From DAOUAT01 sp964551735 (GTDB lineage Bacteria > Chloroflexota > Anaerolineae > CG2-30-64-16): 64,000 nt of DNA. The stretch is from assembly GCA_964551735.1 (NCBI GenBank), contig CAZKEF010000003.1:186001-250000 (forward strand), in the 5' to 3' direction. Both the position numbers and the translations under genes were made by a program. Within the stretch, counting starts at the first letter, position 1. The number at the start of each line of letters is the position of its first letter. Below are positions 9,114-16,864 of the stretch, in pieces. The notes beneath the pieces are model-generated. The model searched no databases and was not told the DNA's origin. It saw nothing but the letters and a program-made list of their open reading frames with translations.

Positions 9114-10499
9114 ATGCACACACATTTCACCGGCAGCGGCCGCAACGCGCGCCCCGCCAGCCAACTCCGCGACTTCTGGGACATGGCGCCCGCCGAGCGC
9201 GAAGGCGTCTTGTTGGACGCCATCCTGGCCGCGCACGCCTGGCACTACCCGCGCAACCGCGTCTACCGGCAGATCGTCTCGGCGCGGGGCATCGGCCCAA
9301 CGGCCGGCCCTGACGACCTGCCCCGGCTGCTGCGGCCCACGGCCCAGGCCTTCAAGTCCTACATTGACCTGCTGGGCCCGTTCCCGCAAGACCAGCCGGC
9401 CGCATTTCTGGCCTGGCTGGCTGATCAACTCTCGATCGAACTACCCCGCGAGCGATTTGCGAGCTTTCGGTCGCGTTATCGCTCGCTGGAGGCCCTCCTG
9501 GCCGATCTGGAGCGCATCTACGCCGACCTGGGCCTGGAAGTGCTTACCTCCAGCGGCACATCGGGCCGGGCAACCATCATGGTGCGTGACCAAGACGGGC
9601 TGGCCGGGACCACCGAGAGCTTTTACCTGTGCTTCCAGCGCTACTTCGGCATGCAGGCTGACCACTGCGCCATCTTCTTCATGCCGCAGCAGACGCGCAT
9701 CGCCATGGCGCGCATGGCCGCGTTCAGCGTGGCCCGCGTGTGGACCGACGAGGCGCGCATCCACTTCACCATCCCCTTCCCCGCCTACCCCGATCAGGTG
9801 CGCGTGCGCGCCGGTCGCACCCTGCGCCCCGGCCTGGAGGGTGACATCGAGCGGCGTCTGCTGCACCCCTTCATGGTGTGGATGAACAACCACTACGTGA
9901 CCCCGGCCGCGGTGCGCAAGACCATCGCCTTGCTACGGCGCAGCGCAGCCGCAGGCGAGAAGGTGCTTTTGTTCGGCGGGTTGGTCCAACTACACGCCGT
10001 CGCCTTGGCGTTGCAGCAGCGCAATGAGACGCTGGCCCTGGCGCCCGGCAGCCTCCTGGGCTCAGGCGGCGGTCTCAAAGAGCGCTATGACGTTCCCCCG
10101 GATGCCATCCGCCGCACTGTAGCCCAGGTCTTCACGCTCAGCGACGGCCGGCCCATCCCCATCGTGGACACCTATGGCATGGCCGAGGGCAACTGGGCCG
10201 CCATGCAGTGCCCGGAGGGCAACTATCACCTGCCGCCCTGGCTCTACGCGCGGACGCTGGACAGCGACGGCCGCCTCCAGGCCGGGCCAGACACCACGGG
10301 CCTGCTGGCGTTCTTCGACCCGTTTGGCGGCGGCAACCTCTATCCACCCTTCTTCCGGGCCGCGGATCGCGTGCGCCTGGTCCGCGGGGACCTGCCGGGC
10401 TGGCGGTGCCCCTGCGGCGACCCCGGCGCCTACCTGATGCGCGCCTCCATCCAGCGGGTTGACCTGTTGGATGAGGCCGGCTGTGCGGCGCAGGTGTAG
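9114..10499 (+). CDS. LuxE/PaaK-like acyl-adenylating enzyme (acyl-protein synthetase family)
   Basis: The protein has 461 aa and is related to LuxE, the ATP-dependent fatty-acid activating subunit of bacterial fatty-acid reductase, and more broadly to PaaK-type adenylating enzymes. The phosphate-binding loop TSSGTSG is at 145-151, the ANL-type YGMAEG at 354-359, and a Cys pair CPCG at 432-435 near the C-terminus, where LuxE carries its acyl-accepting cysteine. It would activate a carboxylic acid as acyl-AMP and pass the acyl group to a thiol, most simply to the LuxC-like product of the next gene, which starts 8 bases after this one ends. The start ATG lies only 9 bases from the IS end and has no good SD, so expression may depend on the IS. 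The acid substrate is unknown. A damaged paralogue is at 1993-2470. Confidence 0.8.
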   Translation: MHTHFTGSGRNARPASQLRDFWDMAPAEREGVLLDAILAAHAWHYPRNRVYRQIVSARGIGPTAGPDDLPRLLRPTAQAFKSYIDLLGPFPQDQPAAFLAWLADQLSIELPRERFASFRSRYRSLEALLADLERIYADLGLEVLTSSGTSGRATIMVRDQDGLAGTTESFYLCFQRYFGMQADHCAIFFMPQQTRIAMARMAAFSVARVWTDEARIHFTIPFPAYPDQVRVRAGRTLRPGLEGDIERRLLHPFMVWMNNHYVTPAAVRKTIALLRRSAAAGEKVLLFGGLVQLHAVALALQQRNETLALAPGSLLGSGGGLKERYDVPPDAIRRTVAQVFTLSDGRPIPIVDTYGMAEGNWAAMQCPEGNYHLPPWLYARTLDSDGRLQAGPDTTGLLAFFDPFGGGNLYPPFFRAADRVRLVRGDLPGWRCPCGDPGAYLMRASIQRVDLLDEAGCAAQV

Positions 10500-10507
10500 G
10501 GGGCGGC

Positions 10508-12196
10508 GTGGACGGTTTCTGGCTGCCGCAAGACCTCCGCAGGCGCATCCTCACCGCCGGCGCCCCGCTGGCCTCCGCCACCATGCTGAACGGCCGGCCC
10601 GCGGCGCCGCAGGAAGCGGGCAGCGTGACCGCGTGCTGGCCCCAACTCGACCGCGACCAGTGGCGCGCGCTCCTTGCCGCGCTGGCTGAGAATCGCCGGC
10701 GCTTGCCGGCCGGACCGGCCCTGTGGCAGCGCCTGCAGGCCGCCCTGGCCCGGGCCGGCGCGCGGTTGGCCGACTCGTGCGACCCGGCGCATCAGCAAGC
10801 AGTGGCCGCGCTGCCGCCTTACACCGGCTACTCGGTGCCCATGATCCGCTTTGCGTTGCGGGCCATGGCGTTGATGGCGCTGGACCAGATGCCCCAGGCA
10901 TTGGCGCTGGCGCCGGACCGCCGCGGCATGATCGATTGGCAGCCGATGGGCAACCTGCCGGGCCGCTGGCGCTTCTATCCCCAGAGTCGCTGGCGCCGGG
11001 CGTTGGACCGACTCCTGCCGCGGCCGGGTCGCGCCCTGTTCGGACCGGTCAGCGTGCCGGAGTTGGTGGTCGGCTACGGCGCTGGCAACGTGCCGGGCGC
11101 TGCGCTCCTCATCACCTTCCTGGGCCTGGCGGCCGGGTTGGCCGCGGAACACCCCCCGGCCATCGTGGTCAAAAACTCGCGGCAAGAGCCGATCTTTGCC
11201 CCCCTGGTGTTGAACGCACTGGAAGCGGAAGACCCCGAGCTGGTCTCGGCCGTCGCGGTGCTGATCTGGGACTACGAAGACGCCGATTTGCAGCGCCTTC
11301 TGTTGGGCCAGGCAGACTTGGTGGTGGCCGCGGCCAGTGACGAGACCATCGCGCAGATCCGGCGCAGCCTGCGCGCGACCCGGCCCGAGCGGCCGGCGCG
11401 TTTCCACGCGCACGGCCACAAGGTCAGCTTCTCGCTGATCGGCCGGGAGGTACTGACCCGGGGCGCGCAAGCCGATCCCGAACAGCCGTTGTTGGATGTA
11501 GTGGCGTTGCTGGCCGCGCTGGATTCGGCCGCCTGGGACCAGAACGGCTGCCTCTCATCGCGCATCCATTTCGTCGAAGAAGGCGGCTCGGATTGCCACA
11601 GCCCGGCGGAGTACGCAGCCGCGCTGGCTGCGCAGTTGCGCCTGTTGGCCGTGACCCTGCCGCGTGGGGCCTGGCCGCAACGTGAGCTCAACGACCGATT
11701 CGACCGCTACAAATTGCTGGAGGTTGCGGGCCAGGCGCAGGTGGTCAGCGAGTACGATGACCCCTTCGTCGTGGTCGTGGACCGACGGCCATTGGAACGA
11801 AGCGCGCAGGGGGCGGCCATCTTGGCAGCAACAGTCAACGATTGCCAGGGTCGGGTCATCGTCGTGCGGCCGGTGGAAAACCTGATGGAGGTGCCGGAAC
11901 GCTGCCTGGCGCTACTGCCGCCTGCTAACCTGCAATCGCTCAGTGTGGCCGTGGGGCGCGCCGGTGAGGGGTTGAGCGAGCGTTTCCTGACGCTGGCCGC
12001 GGCGTGTGGCAGCCGCGGCGTCACCGCGCTCCGCACGGTAGGCCGTGGGGCCTTTCCGCAGTTGGCATATTCGTGGGATGGCCTGCTGCCGCTCGACCTG
12101 GTGCGCGCCAGATCTGCCGGCCATTTCACCACCATCGAGTTCGACGCGCCGCACGAGCAGATGCTGGCGACTTATCGGGCGCTGGTCTCACAATGA
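10508..12196 (+). CDS. LuxC-like acyl-CoA/acyl-enzyme reductase
   Basis: The protein has 562 aa, a GTG start and no usable longer frame. It belongs to the LuxC acyl-CoA reductase family within the aldehyde dehydrogenase superfamily. The cofactor-binding region shows VVGYGAGNVPG, IVVKNSRQEP and AHGHKVSFSLIGREVL. The nucleophilic cysteine expected for thioester formation is C348 in DQNGCLSSR. LuxC normally receives an acyl group from LuxE or acyl-CoA and reduces it with NAD(P)H to the aldehyde. The roughly 100-residue N-terminal extension is longer than in luminous-bacterial LuxC. It is translationally coupled to the next gene (ATGA overlap at 12193-12196). No luciferase (luxAB) is nearby, so light production is not implied. 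A reductive step making an aldehyde is the likely role. Confidence 0.82.
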   Translation: MDGFWLPQDLRRRILTAGAPLASATMLNGRPAAPQEAGSVTACWPQLDRDQWRALLAALAENRRRLPAGPALWQRLQAALARAGARLADSCDPAHQQAVAALPPYTGYSVPMIRFALRAMALMALDQMPQALALAPDRRGMIDWQPMGNLPGRWRFYPQSRWRRALDRLLPRPGRALFGPVSVPELVVGYGAGNVPGAALLITFLGLAAGLAAEHPPAIVVKNSRQEPIFAPLVLNALEAEDPELVSAVAVLIWDYEDADLQRLLLGQADLVVAAASDETIAQIRRSLRATRPERPARFHAHGHKVSFSLIGREVLTRGAQADPEQPLLDVVALLAALDSAAWDQNGCLSSRIHFVEEGGSDCHSPAEYAAALAAQLRLLAVTLPRGAWPQRELNDRFDRYKLLEVAGQAQVVSEYDDPFVVVVDRRPLERSAQGAAILAATVNDCQGRVIVVRPVENLMEVPERCLALLPPANLQSLSVAVGRAGEGLSERFLTLAAACGSRGVTALRTVGRGAFPQLAYSWDGLLPLDLVRARSAGHFTTIEFDAPHEQMLATYRALVSQ

Positions 12197-12984
12197 TCCA
12201 AACCACCGCCACCCTCATCGCCCGCGCGAGCGCGGGCCCGGCGCAGGAGCTGACCCTGTTGGTGCCGGAGTTGGCGCGCGGCCTGGGGCCGGGCCAGGCG
12301 GCGCTGGTGAGGTGCGGCTGGGGCCAGGCCCCCTACTTGCGCCGCACCTTCTACCCCATCTCGATCGCTGCCGAAACCTGGACCCTGCGCGTGCCGCCGA
12401 GCGGGGACTGGGGCCACGCGTGGCTGGCGGCCGCGGCGGTCGGGACGAAACTGGATTGCCTGGGCCCGGTGGGGATCGGCTTCAGCGTGCCGCTGGGCAT
12501 CCGCAACGTTCTGTGCGTCGGCGCGGGCGAGCCGGCATGGACGCTGCTGCCCGTGGTCGCGGTGGCCGAGGCGCGCGGGCTTTCGGTGGCGCTGGCGGTG
12601 GAGGCGCGCACGGCCCGCGAGCTGATCCCACCGCAGCGGCTGCCCGCTTCGGTGGAATACCACACCCTGACCGCGGACGGCGGCCGTGTAGCCGGTCAGT
12701 GGTCCGAGCTGCTGGCCGGGCCGGCCGGCGCGCCGGGGCCGGGCCTGCTGGCCTGGGCCGACCTGGTGTTGGCCGCCGGGCCGCTGCCGTTCTATAGCCA
12801 GTTAACCGCGGCCGTGAAAGCCGTCCGCTTCGAGGTCAGCCGCGGCTTCGTCCAGGCGCTCTACCCGGCCACCTTCCTGTGCGGCACGGGCGCGTGCCAG
12901 GCCTGCGCCGCCGACATCACCACCGGCCGCCGCCGCATCTGCCTGCGCGGGCCGGTGATGGATTTGGTGGAGGTTGGAGGATAG
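12193..12984 (+). CDS. PyrK-like FAD/[2Fe-2S] electron-transfer protein
   Basis: The start is ATG 12193, overlapping the LuxC-like stop by four bases, and gives 263 aa. An N-terminal beta-barrel carries the flavin-binding RTFYPIS element (RxYS-like), followed by a nucleotide-binding half. A C-terminal CX4CX2CX11C cluster (C230, C235, C238, C250) is the signature of the [2Fe-2S] site in dihydroorotate dehydrogenase electron-transfer subunits (PyrK). In those enzymes PyrK shuttles electrons between NAD(H) and the FMN subunit. The NAD-binding glycine motif is weak here (CVGAGEPAW). With a PyrD-like gene 160 bases downstream, a two-subunit flavin complex is plausible. Because the cluster is with LuxE/LuxC rather than pyr genes, the role is probably not pyrimidine synthesis. 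Confidence 0.78.
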   Translation: MIQTTATLIARASAGPAQELTLLVPELARGLGPGQAALVRCGWGQAPYLRRTFYPISIAAETWTLRVPPSGDWGHAWLAAAAVGTKLDCLGPVGIGFSVPLGIRNVLCVGAGEPAWTLLPVVAVAEARGLSVALAVEARTARELIPPQRLPASVEYHTLTADGGRVAGQWSELLAGPAGAPGPGLLAWADLVLAAGPLPFYSQLTAAVKAVRFEVSRGFVQALYPATFLCGTGACQACAADITTGRRRICLRGPVMDLVEVGG

Positions 12985-13146
12985 AAGTTGGAGGTTGGAT
13001 GTACGATGGACGATGGACGATGTCGAATGTGGAATGTGGAATGTGGAATGTCGAATATGGAATGTGGAATGTGCGAACTGACCGCCGACGGCTGACCGCT
13101 GAGGGCTGACGGCTCACCCCTAATCCCTAATCCCTGACACCTGCGC
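12985..13146. repeat. Low-complexity intergenic repeats between cassette genes
   Basis: This gap between the PyrK-like and PyrD-like genes consists of short degenerate direct repeats. GGAGGTTGGA-type units come first, then ACGATGG, then a run of GGAATGT units (13030-13075), then CTGACCGCTGAGGGCTGACGGCT and TAATCCCTAATCCC. It looks non-coding. Similar word-like repeats occur at 25304-25390, 43090-43130 and 44505-44580. Confidence 0.7.
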
Positions 13147-13941
13147 ATGATCGAACTTGCACCGAACAACAAACAGGGCCTGACCCTGGTCTCACCCCTC
13201 ATCGCCGGCAGCGGGGCGGTGGGGTATGCGGACGCGTGGCCGGCCGGGGTGACGCCGGCGCAGTTCGGCGCGATCGTGACGCCGCCGATCTCGTGGCGGC
13301 CGCGGCGCGGGAGCGCGGGGCCGCGGCTGGCCGAGATCCCGGGCGGGTTCCTGCTGGCGACCGGCGATCATAACCCCGGCTATCGCCGCGTGCTGCAAAG
13401 CCATGATGCGACCTGGCGGCGGCTGGGCGTGCCGCTGATCGTTGCCCTGGCGGCCAGCGCTCCGGAGGAGTGGGGTCGGCTGGCCGCGCTGCTGGAAGAA
13501 GAGTCGGCCGCGGCCGGCCTGGAGCTCCACCTGCCGCACATCGCGCACCGCAACGACGCCGCGGCCTGGATCGGCGCGGTGCGCCGCGCATGCACGCTGC
13601 CGCTGCTGGTCAAGCTGCCCACCCCTCGCGCAGTCGCCCTGGCATCCACCTGCGCCAGCGCGGGCGCGGATGCGCTGGTGGTGGGCACCGCGGCCCTGGC
13701 ACGCGCACCCGCAGCCGATGGGACGCTGGTCGCCGGTCCCATGGCGGGCCCGGCCGCGTTCCCGCTCACCCTCTACGCGCTGGCGGCCGTGGCGGAGTTG
13801 GGGCTGGGGCTGCCGCTGGTCGCGGCCGGCGGGATCACCCAACCGGAGGATGTGCAGCGCAGCTTCGACGCAGGCGCGGTCGCGGCCCAGGTGCGGAGTC
13901 TGGTGTGGACGGATCCGGGGGCGGTGGGGCAGTTGACTTGA
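13147..13941 (+). CDS. Degenerate PyrD-like (dihydroorotate dehydrogenase-fold) flavoprotein
   Basis: The 264-aa protein is shorter than typical class 1B PyrD (about 300 aa). Similarity to the TIM-barrel is clear at the N-terminus (PLIAGSGAVGY, GAIVTPPISWRPRRG, PRLAEIPGGFL, NPGYRRVL) and at the C-terminal phosphate-binding end (LPLVAAGGITQPEDVQRSFDAGAVAAQV). Substrate-site landmarks are missing. The lysine after GAIVT is proline. The Asn-rich segment that carries the catalytic Cys/Ser in PyrD (NxSCPN) reads LELHLPHIAHRND. It could still bind FMN and pair with the PyrK-like protein, but dihydroorotate oxidation is unlikely. It is the last gene of the LuxE/LuxC cassette and is followed by a strong hairpin. 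The substrate is unknown. Confidence 0.7.
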   Translation: MIELAPNNKQGLTLVSPLIAGSGAVGYADAWPAGVTPAQFGAIVTPPISWRPRRGSAGPRLAEIPGGFLLATGDHNPGYRRVLQSHDATWRRLGVPLIVALAASAPEEWGRLAALLEEESAAAGLELHLPHIAHRNDAAAWIGAVRRACTLPLLVKLPTPRAVALASTCASAGADALVVGTAALARAPAADGTLVAGPMAGPAAFPLTLYALAAVAELGLGLPLVAAGGITQPEDVQRSFDAGAVAAQVRSLVWTDPGAVGQLT

Positions 13942-13996
13942 TGTACCGCAATCCGCTGGATTGCGCCCGCGCACAATCCAGCGGATTGTGCTACAT
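13941..13996. terminator. Long inverted repeat between convergent genes
   Basis: CAATCCGCTGGATTG (13949-13963) and its exact complement CAATCCAGCGGATTG (13974-13988) are separated by 10 bases. The pairing extends imperfectly outward (ATGTACCG against TGCTACAT) to give 23-base arms. It lies between the convergent PyrD-like and RhuM-Fic genes. No T-run follows on either side, so it is a bidirectional transcription barrier or a small repeat element. Confidence 0.6.
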
Positions 13997-13998
13997 GC

Positions 13999-14987
13999 TC
14001 AATTCCGCCCGTTGATCAAATTCACCACCATGCTGATGATCACCGCTTTCTCTGCGGGTTCGCTGACCGCGACCAGCAGGGTAATCGCCACCAGCGCGTT
14101 GTCCGCGATACGCCGGCCCCCGTCGGCGCGGCGGAGCAGGGCGTTTTTCTCCATGAACCACAGGAAGAGCGCGGCTGCGATGCGCTTGTTGCCGTCCACA
14201 AAGCTGTGATTCTTCACCAGGAAATAGAGCAGGTGCGCGGCCTTTTCCTCCACAGGCTCGGATACAGGTCGTGCCCGTCGAAGGTCTGCATCACCGTGTT
14301 GAGCGAGCTGTGTAGACTGTCATCCTTCTCCAGCCCGAACAGGGCGGACGCGCCGAACTTCTCGCGCAATTGGCCGATGACAGCGCGTGCCTCATCGTAG
14401 CTGATGCCGGCCGCCAGGCCCGTTTGGGTTGTCGCCGCCGCCACCCGCTGATGGTCGTAGTCGTCCAGCAGATCCAGCGCGTAGGCGTAATCCGTCACCA
14501 CCCGCAGCAGCGCGGCCGCCTCCTCGGCCGAGACCGCGTCCCCGGCCAGCGCGTGCTCCACCAGCCGCAGCGATTGCCGCAGCTCGGCCAGCCGGCGCTC
14601 GTTCGCCGTGTAGCCCCGCACCAGGTGGCCTCGCAGCACATTGGTGGCCCAGATGCGGAACTGCGTGCCGCGGCGGGAGTTGACGCGGTAGCCGACGGAG
14701 AGGATCGCGTCCAGATTGAAGTATTCGACCTGGTAGGTCTTACCGTCGGCGGCAGTATGTGCAAAAAATGCACTAACTGAATCTCGGTCCAGCTCGCCTT
14801 GCGCGAAGACATTGCGCAGATGCTTGGTGATGACCGAGCGTTCCTTCTGAAAAAGCTCGGCGATCTGCGCCTGCGTCAACCACAGGGTTTCCCCTTTCAG
14901 CCGGACATCGAGCGTCGCCGCGCCATCGGGCGGCTGGTAGATGACGATCTCCCCGCCAAGGGTGGTGTTGAATGTATTGACTGGCAT
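13999..14987 (-). pseudogene. RhuM-Fic/Doc family gene interrupted by a frameshift
   Basis: The start is ATG 14987, with GAGGAG upstream (GAGGAGTACAGCC then ATG). The first part encodes a RhuM-type region (GGEIVIYQPPDG, LTQAQIAELFQKERSVITKHLRNVF, GYRVNSRRGTQFRIWA). Downstream, in another frame, the Fic core reads HSFVDGNKRIAAALFLWFM with the catalytic His and the NKR anion-binding residues. The frames meet near 14245, where LYPSL is followed by EEKAAHLLYFLVK only if one base is added. RhuM-Fic fusions are associated with toxin-antitoxin or phage-defence contexts and may AMPylate targets. As sequenced, the Fic part cannot be made without a frameshift. A sequencing error or recent loss are both possible. 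No antitoxin gene is evident nearby. Confidence 0.75.
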
Positions 14988-15143
14988 GGCTGTACTCCTC
15001 AGGAATGTCGGGCACATATCGCCGGGGGAGTAGCGAGTTGTGCTGGCGAGCAAGGAACTGTGACCAGCTTATTATACCGCAAGCTTTTGACTTGGAGAAG
15101 CCAAGGATGACCGTGTTTGCCCTGGGTGGTGGAGGCTGCCGTG

Positions 15144-16067
15144 CTACAGGAGCATCCCCACCGCCAACGCCACCGCATACGCCACCGCCAACTGCGCGGT
15201 GCCCGCCAGCGTCCGGTTCAGCGCGGGGCCGAGGATGGTGAAGACGGCGCGGGCCTGGCGGTAGGCCAGGGGCAGGGTGAGCCACGCCAGCAGCGCGCCG
15301 GGCCGGTAGCCCAGGGCCAACCAGAGGACGAGGGGGACGGCGTAGGCGACCGCCAGCAGGATGAGGTATTCGATGCGCGCGCCGCGGCGGCCCAGCAGCA
15401 CGGCCACCGTGCGCTTGCCCGCGGCCCGGTCGCTGTCCGCGTCGCGCACGTTGTTCACCACTAGGATCGCTGTAACCAAACAGCCCATGGCCACCCCGCC
15501 CAGCCAGACCGCGGGCGTCAGCACGTGCGCCTGCACGTAGTACGTCCCGCCCACCGCGATCAGCCCGAAGAAGACGAAGGTGCCCAGGTCGCCCAGGCCG
15601 TAGTAGCCGAACGGCAGCGGCCCGGCTGTGTACGCGATGGCCGCGGCGATAGAGAGCACGCCGACCAGCAAGATCGGCCAGCCGCCCAGGATGATCAGAT
15701 AAACGCCGCACAGCGCGGCCAGGCCGAACACGACGACCATACCCATCTCCACCTGGCGCGGGGTCAGCAGCCCGGCCGTGGTGACGCGCGTCGGGCCGAC
15801 GCGGCCGTGGCGGTCGGCGCCGCGCAGGTAATCGCCGAGGTCGTTGGCGAAGTTGGAGCCGATCTGGATCAGCAGTGCGGCCAGGAGCGCGGCCAGCGCG
15901 GCCAGGGGTCGGAACGCGCCGTCGTGGATGGCGAAGGCCGTGCCCACCACCACCGGCGCGACCGCGGCCGGCAGCGTGCGCGGCCGGCTCGCCATGAGCC
16001 ACGCGCGGCGCCGATCGGCGGGCACAGGGAGGGAGTCAGTAGGTTTTGGATCGGAAATGCTTGGCAC
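15144..16067 (-). CDS. menA: 1,4-dihydroxy-2-naphthoate polyprenyltransferase
   Basis: The protein has 307 aa and a GTG start at 16067. It is a UbiA-superfamily integral membrane prenyltransferase with about eight or nine hydrophobic segments. The first Asp-rich motif is NFANDLGDYLRGAD and the second NNVRDADSD, both needed for Mg2+-diphosphate binding. RPRTLPAAVAPV at the N-terminus and GLLTPRQVE are characteristic of MenA. It transfers a polyprenyl chain to 1,4-dihydroxy-2-naphthoate, giving demethylmenaquinone at the membrane. The polyprenyl donor could draw on the mevalonate genes at 34-38.6 kb. No other men genes are in the window. Confidence 0.9.
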   Translation of the reverse strand: MPSISDPKPTDSLPVPADRRRAWLMASRPRTLPAAVAPVVVGTAFAIHDGAFRPLAALAALLAALLIQIGSNFANDLGDYLRGADRHGRVGPTRVTTAGLLTPRQVEMGMVVVFGLAALCGVYLIILGGWPILLVGVLSIAAAIAYTAGPLPFGYYGLGDLGTFVFFGLIAVGGTYYVQAHVLTPAVWLGGVAMGCLVTAILVVNNVRDADSDRAAGKRTVAVLLGRRGARIEYLILLAVAYAVPLVLWLALGYRPGALLAWLTLPLAYRQARAVFTILGPALNRTLAGTAQLAVAYAVALAVGMLL

Positions 16068-16156
16068 TCTGGCGCCTCACACTAGAGGTGACACACGCTC
16101 CGGAATCGAGCCTTCAGGCGGCATAAGCAGGCATGGAAGCCGGAACGATGACAGGC

Positions 16157-16771
16157 TCAAGTCTTATCCGCGTTCTCCGCGTTGTCCGCGTAGTCCGCGT
16201 CCCAATTGCGGGTTGGTTCTTTCCTTGTCAGGAAGTAGAGTGCCGTGCTGCCGTACTGCCGGCGATCCACCACCCGCAGATGCGCCAGCGCCGGCTCGGC
16301 CCACTCCTTGGGGAAAATCTGCACGATAGCCAAGCCGTCGTCCGTCAGCAGATCGGGCCGGGCGTCCACGGCGGCCAGCGCGCGCAGCCACAGCCCTTGA
16401 TACTGCGGCGGCGCGATGTAGATCACATCGAACGGGGCCAGGCCCGGCCGCGCCAGGTAGGCGAACGCGTCACCGGGGATCACCTCCGCCCGGTCAGGCA
16501 CGCCGGCCGCGGCCAGGTTGCGCTGCAACACGCGCAGCGCGGCCCGGTCGCGCTCGCAGAAGACGACCTCGTCCGCGCCGCGGCTCAGCGCCTCGATGCC
16601 GACCGCGCCGGTGCCGCCAAAGAGATCCAGGTAGCGGCAGCCCTCGATCTGCTCCCGCGAGGTCAGGATGCTGAACAACGCAGATTTGACGCGGTCGGTG
16701 ATCGGGCGCGTGCTATCACCCGGCACGGAGGCCAGTGTCAATCCTTTGGCGCTGCCTGCGATGATGCGCAT
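16157..16771 (-). CDS. rsmD: 16S rRNA (guanine(966)-N(2))-methyltransferase RsmD
   Basis: The protein has 204 aa. It begins MRIIAGSAKG, includes RPITDRVKSALFSIL and the SAM-binding motif I LDLFGGTGAVGIEALSRGA, all typical of RsmD, which methylates G966 of 16S rRNA in the assembling 30S subunit. The catalytic motif IV, usually DPPY, reads IAPPQYQG, so the Asp is replaced by Ala. Whether this still methylates guanine N2 is uncertain. The last residues (NWDADYADNAENADKT) come from a short tandem run of CGCGTTGTCCGC-type repeats and may be a recent extension. Confidence 0.85.
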   Translation of the reverse strand: MRIIAGSAKGLTLASVPGDSTRPITDRVKSALFSILTSREQIEGCRYLDLFGGTGAVGIEALSRGADEVVFCERDRAALRVLQRNLAAAGVPDRAEVIPGDAFAYLARPGLAPFDVIYIAPPQYQGLWLRALAAVDARPDLLTDDGLAIVQIFPKEWAEPALAHLRVVDRRQYGSTALYFLTRKEPTRNWDADYADNAENADKT

Positions 16772-16784
16772 GAAAGTCCTTATG

Positions 16785-16864
16785 GTAGGGGCAGGTCTTG
16801 CACCTGCCCACAGGGGCGACCGCGAGAGCTTGCCCTGAGCGCAGTCGAAGGGGTGCGCCCCTAC
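16785..16864. repeat. MITE-like inverted repeat with internal REP-like core
   Basis: GTAGGGGC at 16785-16792 is matched by GCCCCTAC at 16857-16864. Inside are TGCACCTGCCC and a segment CCCTGAGCGCAGTCGAAGG of the kind found scattered in many genomes. It belongs with the other GTAGGGGCGGGTTT-ended repeats near 31162 and 33104. Confidence 0.55.

Noticed and set aside
12004..12192. 63-codon extension of the PyrK-like protein
   Set aside because: It overlaps the LuxC-like coding end in another frame. The ATGA-coupled ATG at 12193 is a better start.
9114..12196. Bioluminescence operon
   Set aside because: Only luxE- and luxC-like genes are present, with no luxA/luxB. Members of these families occur in non-luminous bacteria.
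13020..13080. Possible CRISPR-like array
   Set aside because: Units are 7-10 bases, degenerate and without spacers; no cas genes are present.
14773..16002. Long minus-strand open frame of 409 codons
   Set aside because: It lies in a shifted frame over menA and into the RhuM gene. Composition is Arg/Gly/Pro-rich with no family pattern, typical of G+C-rich shadow frames.
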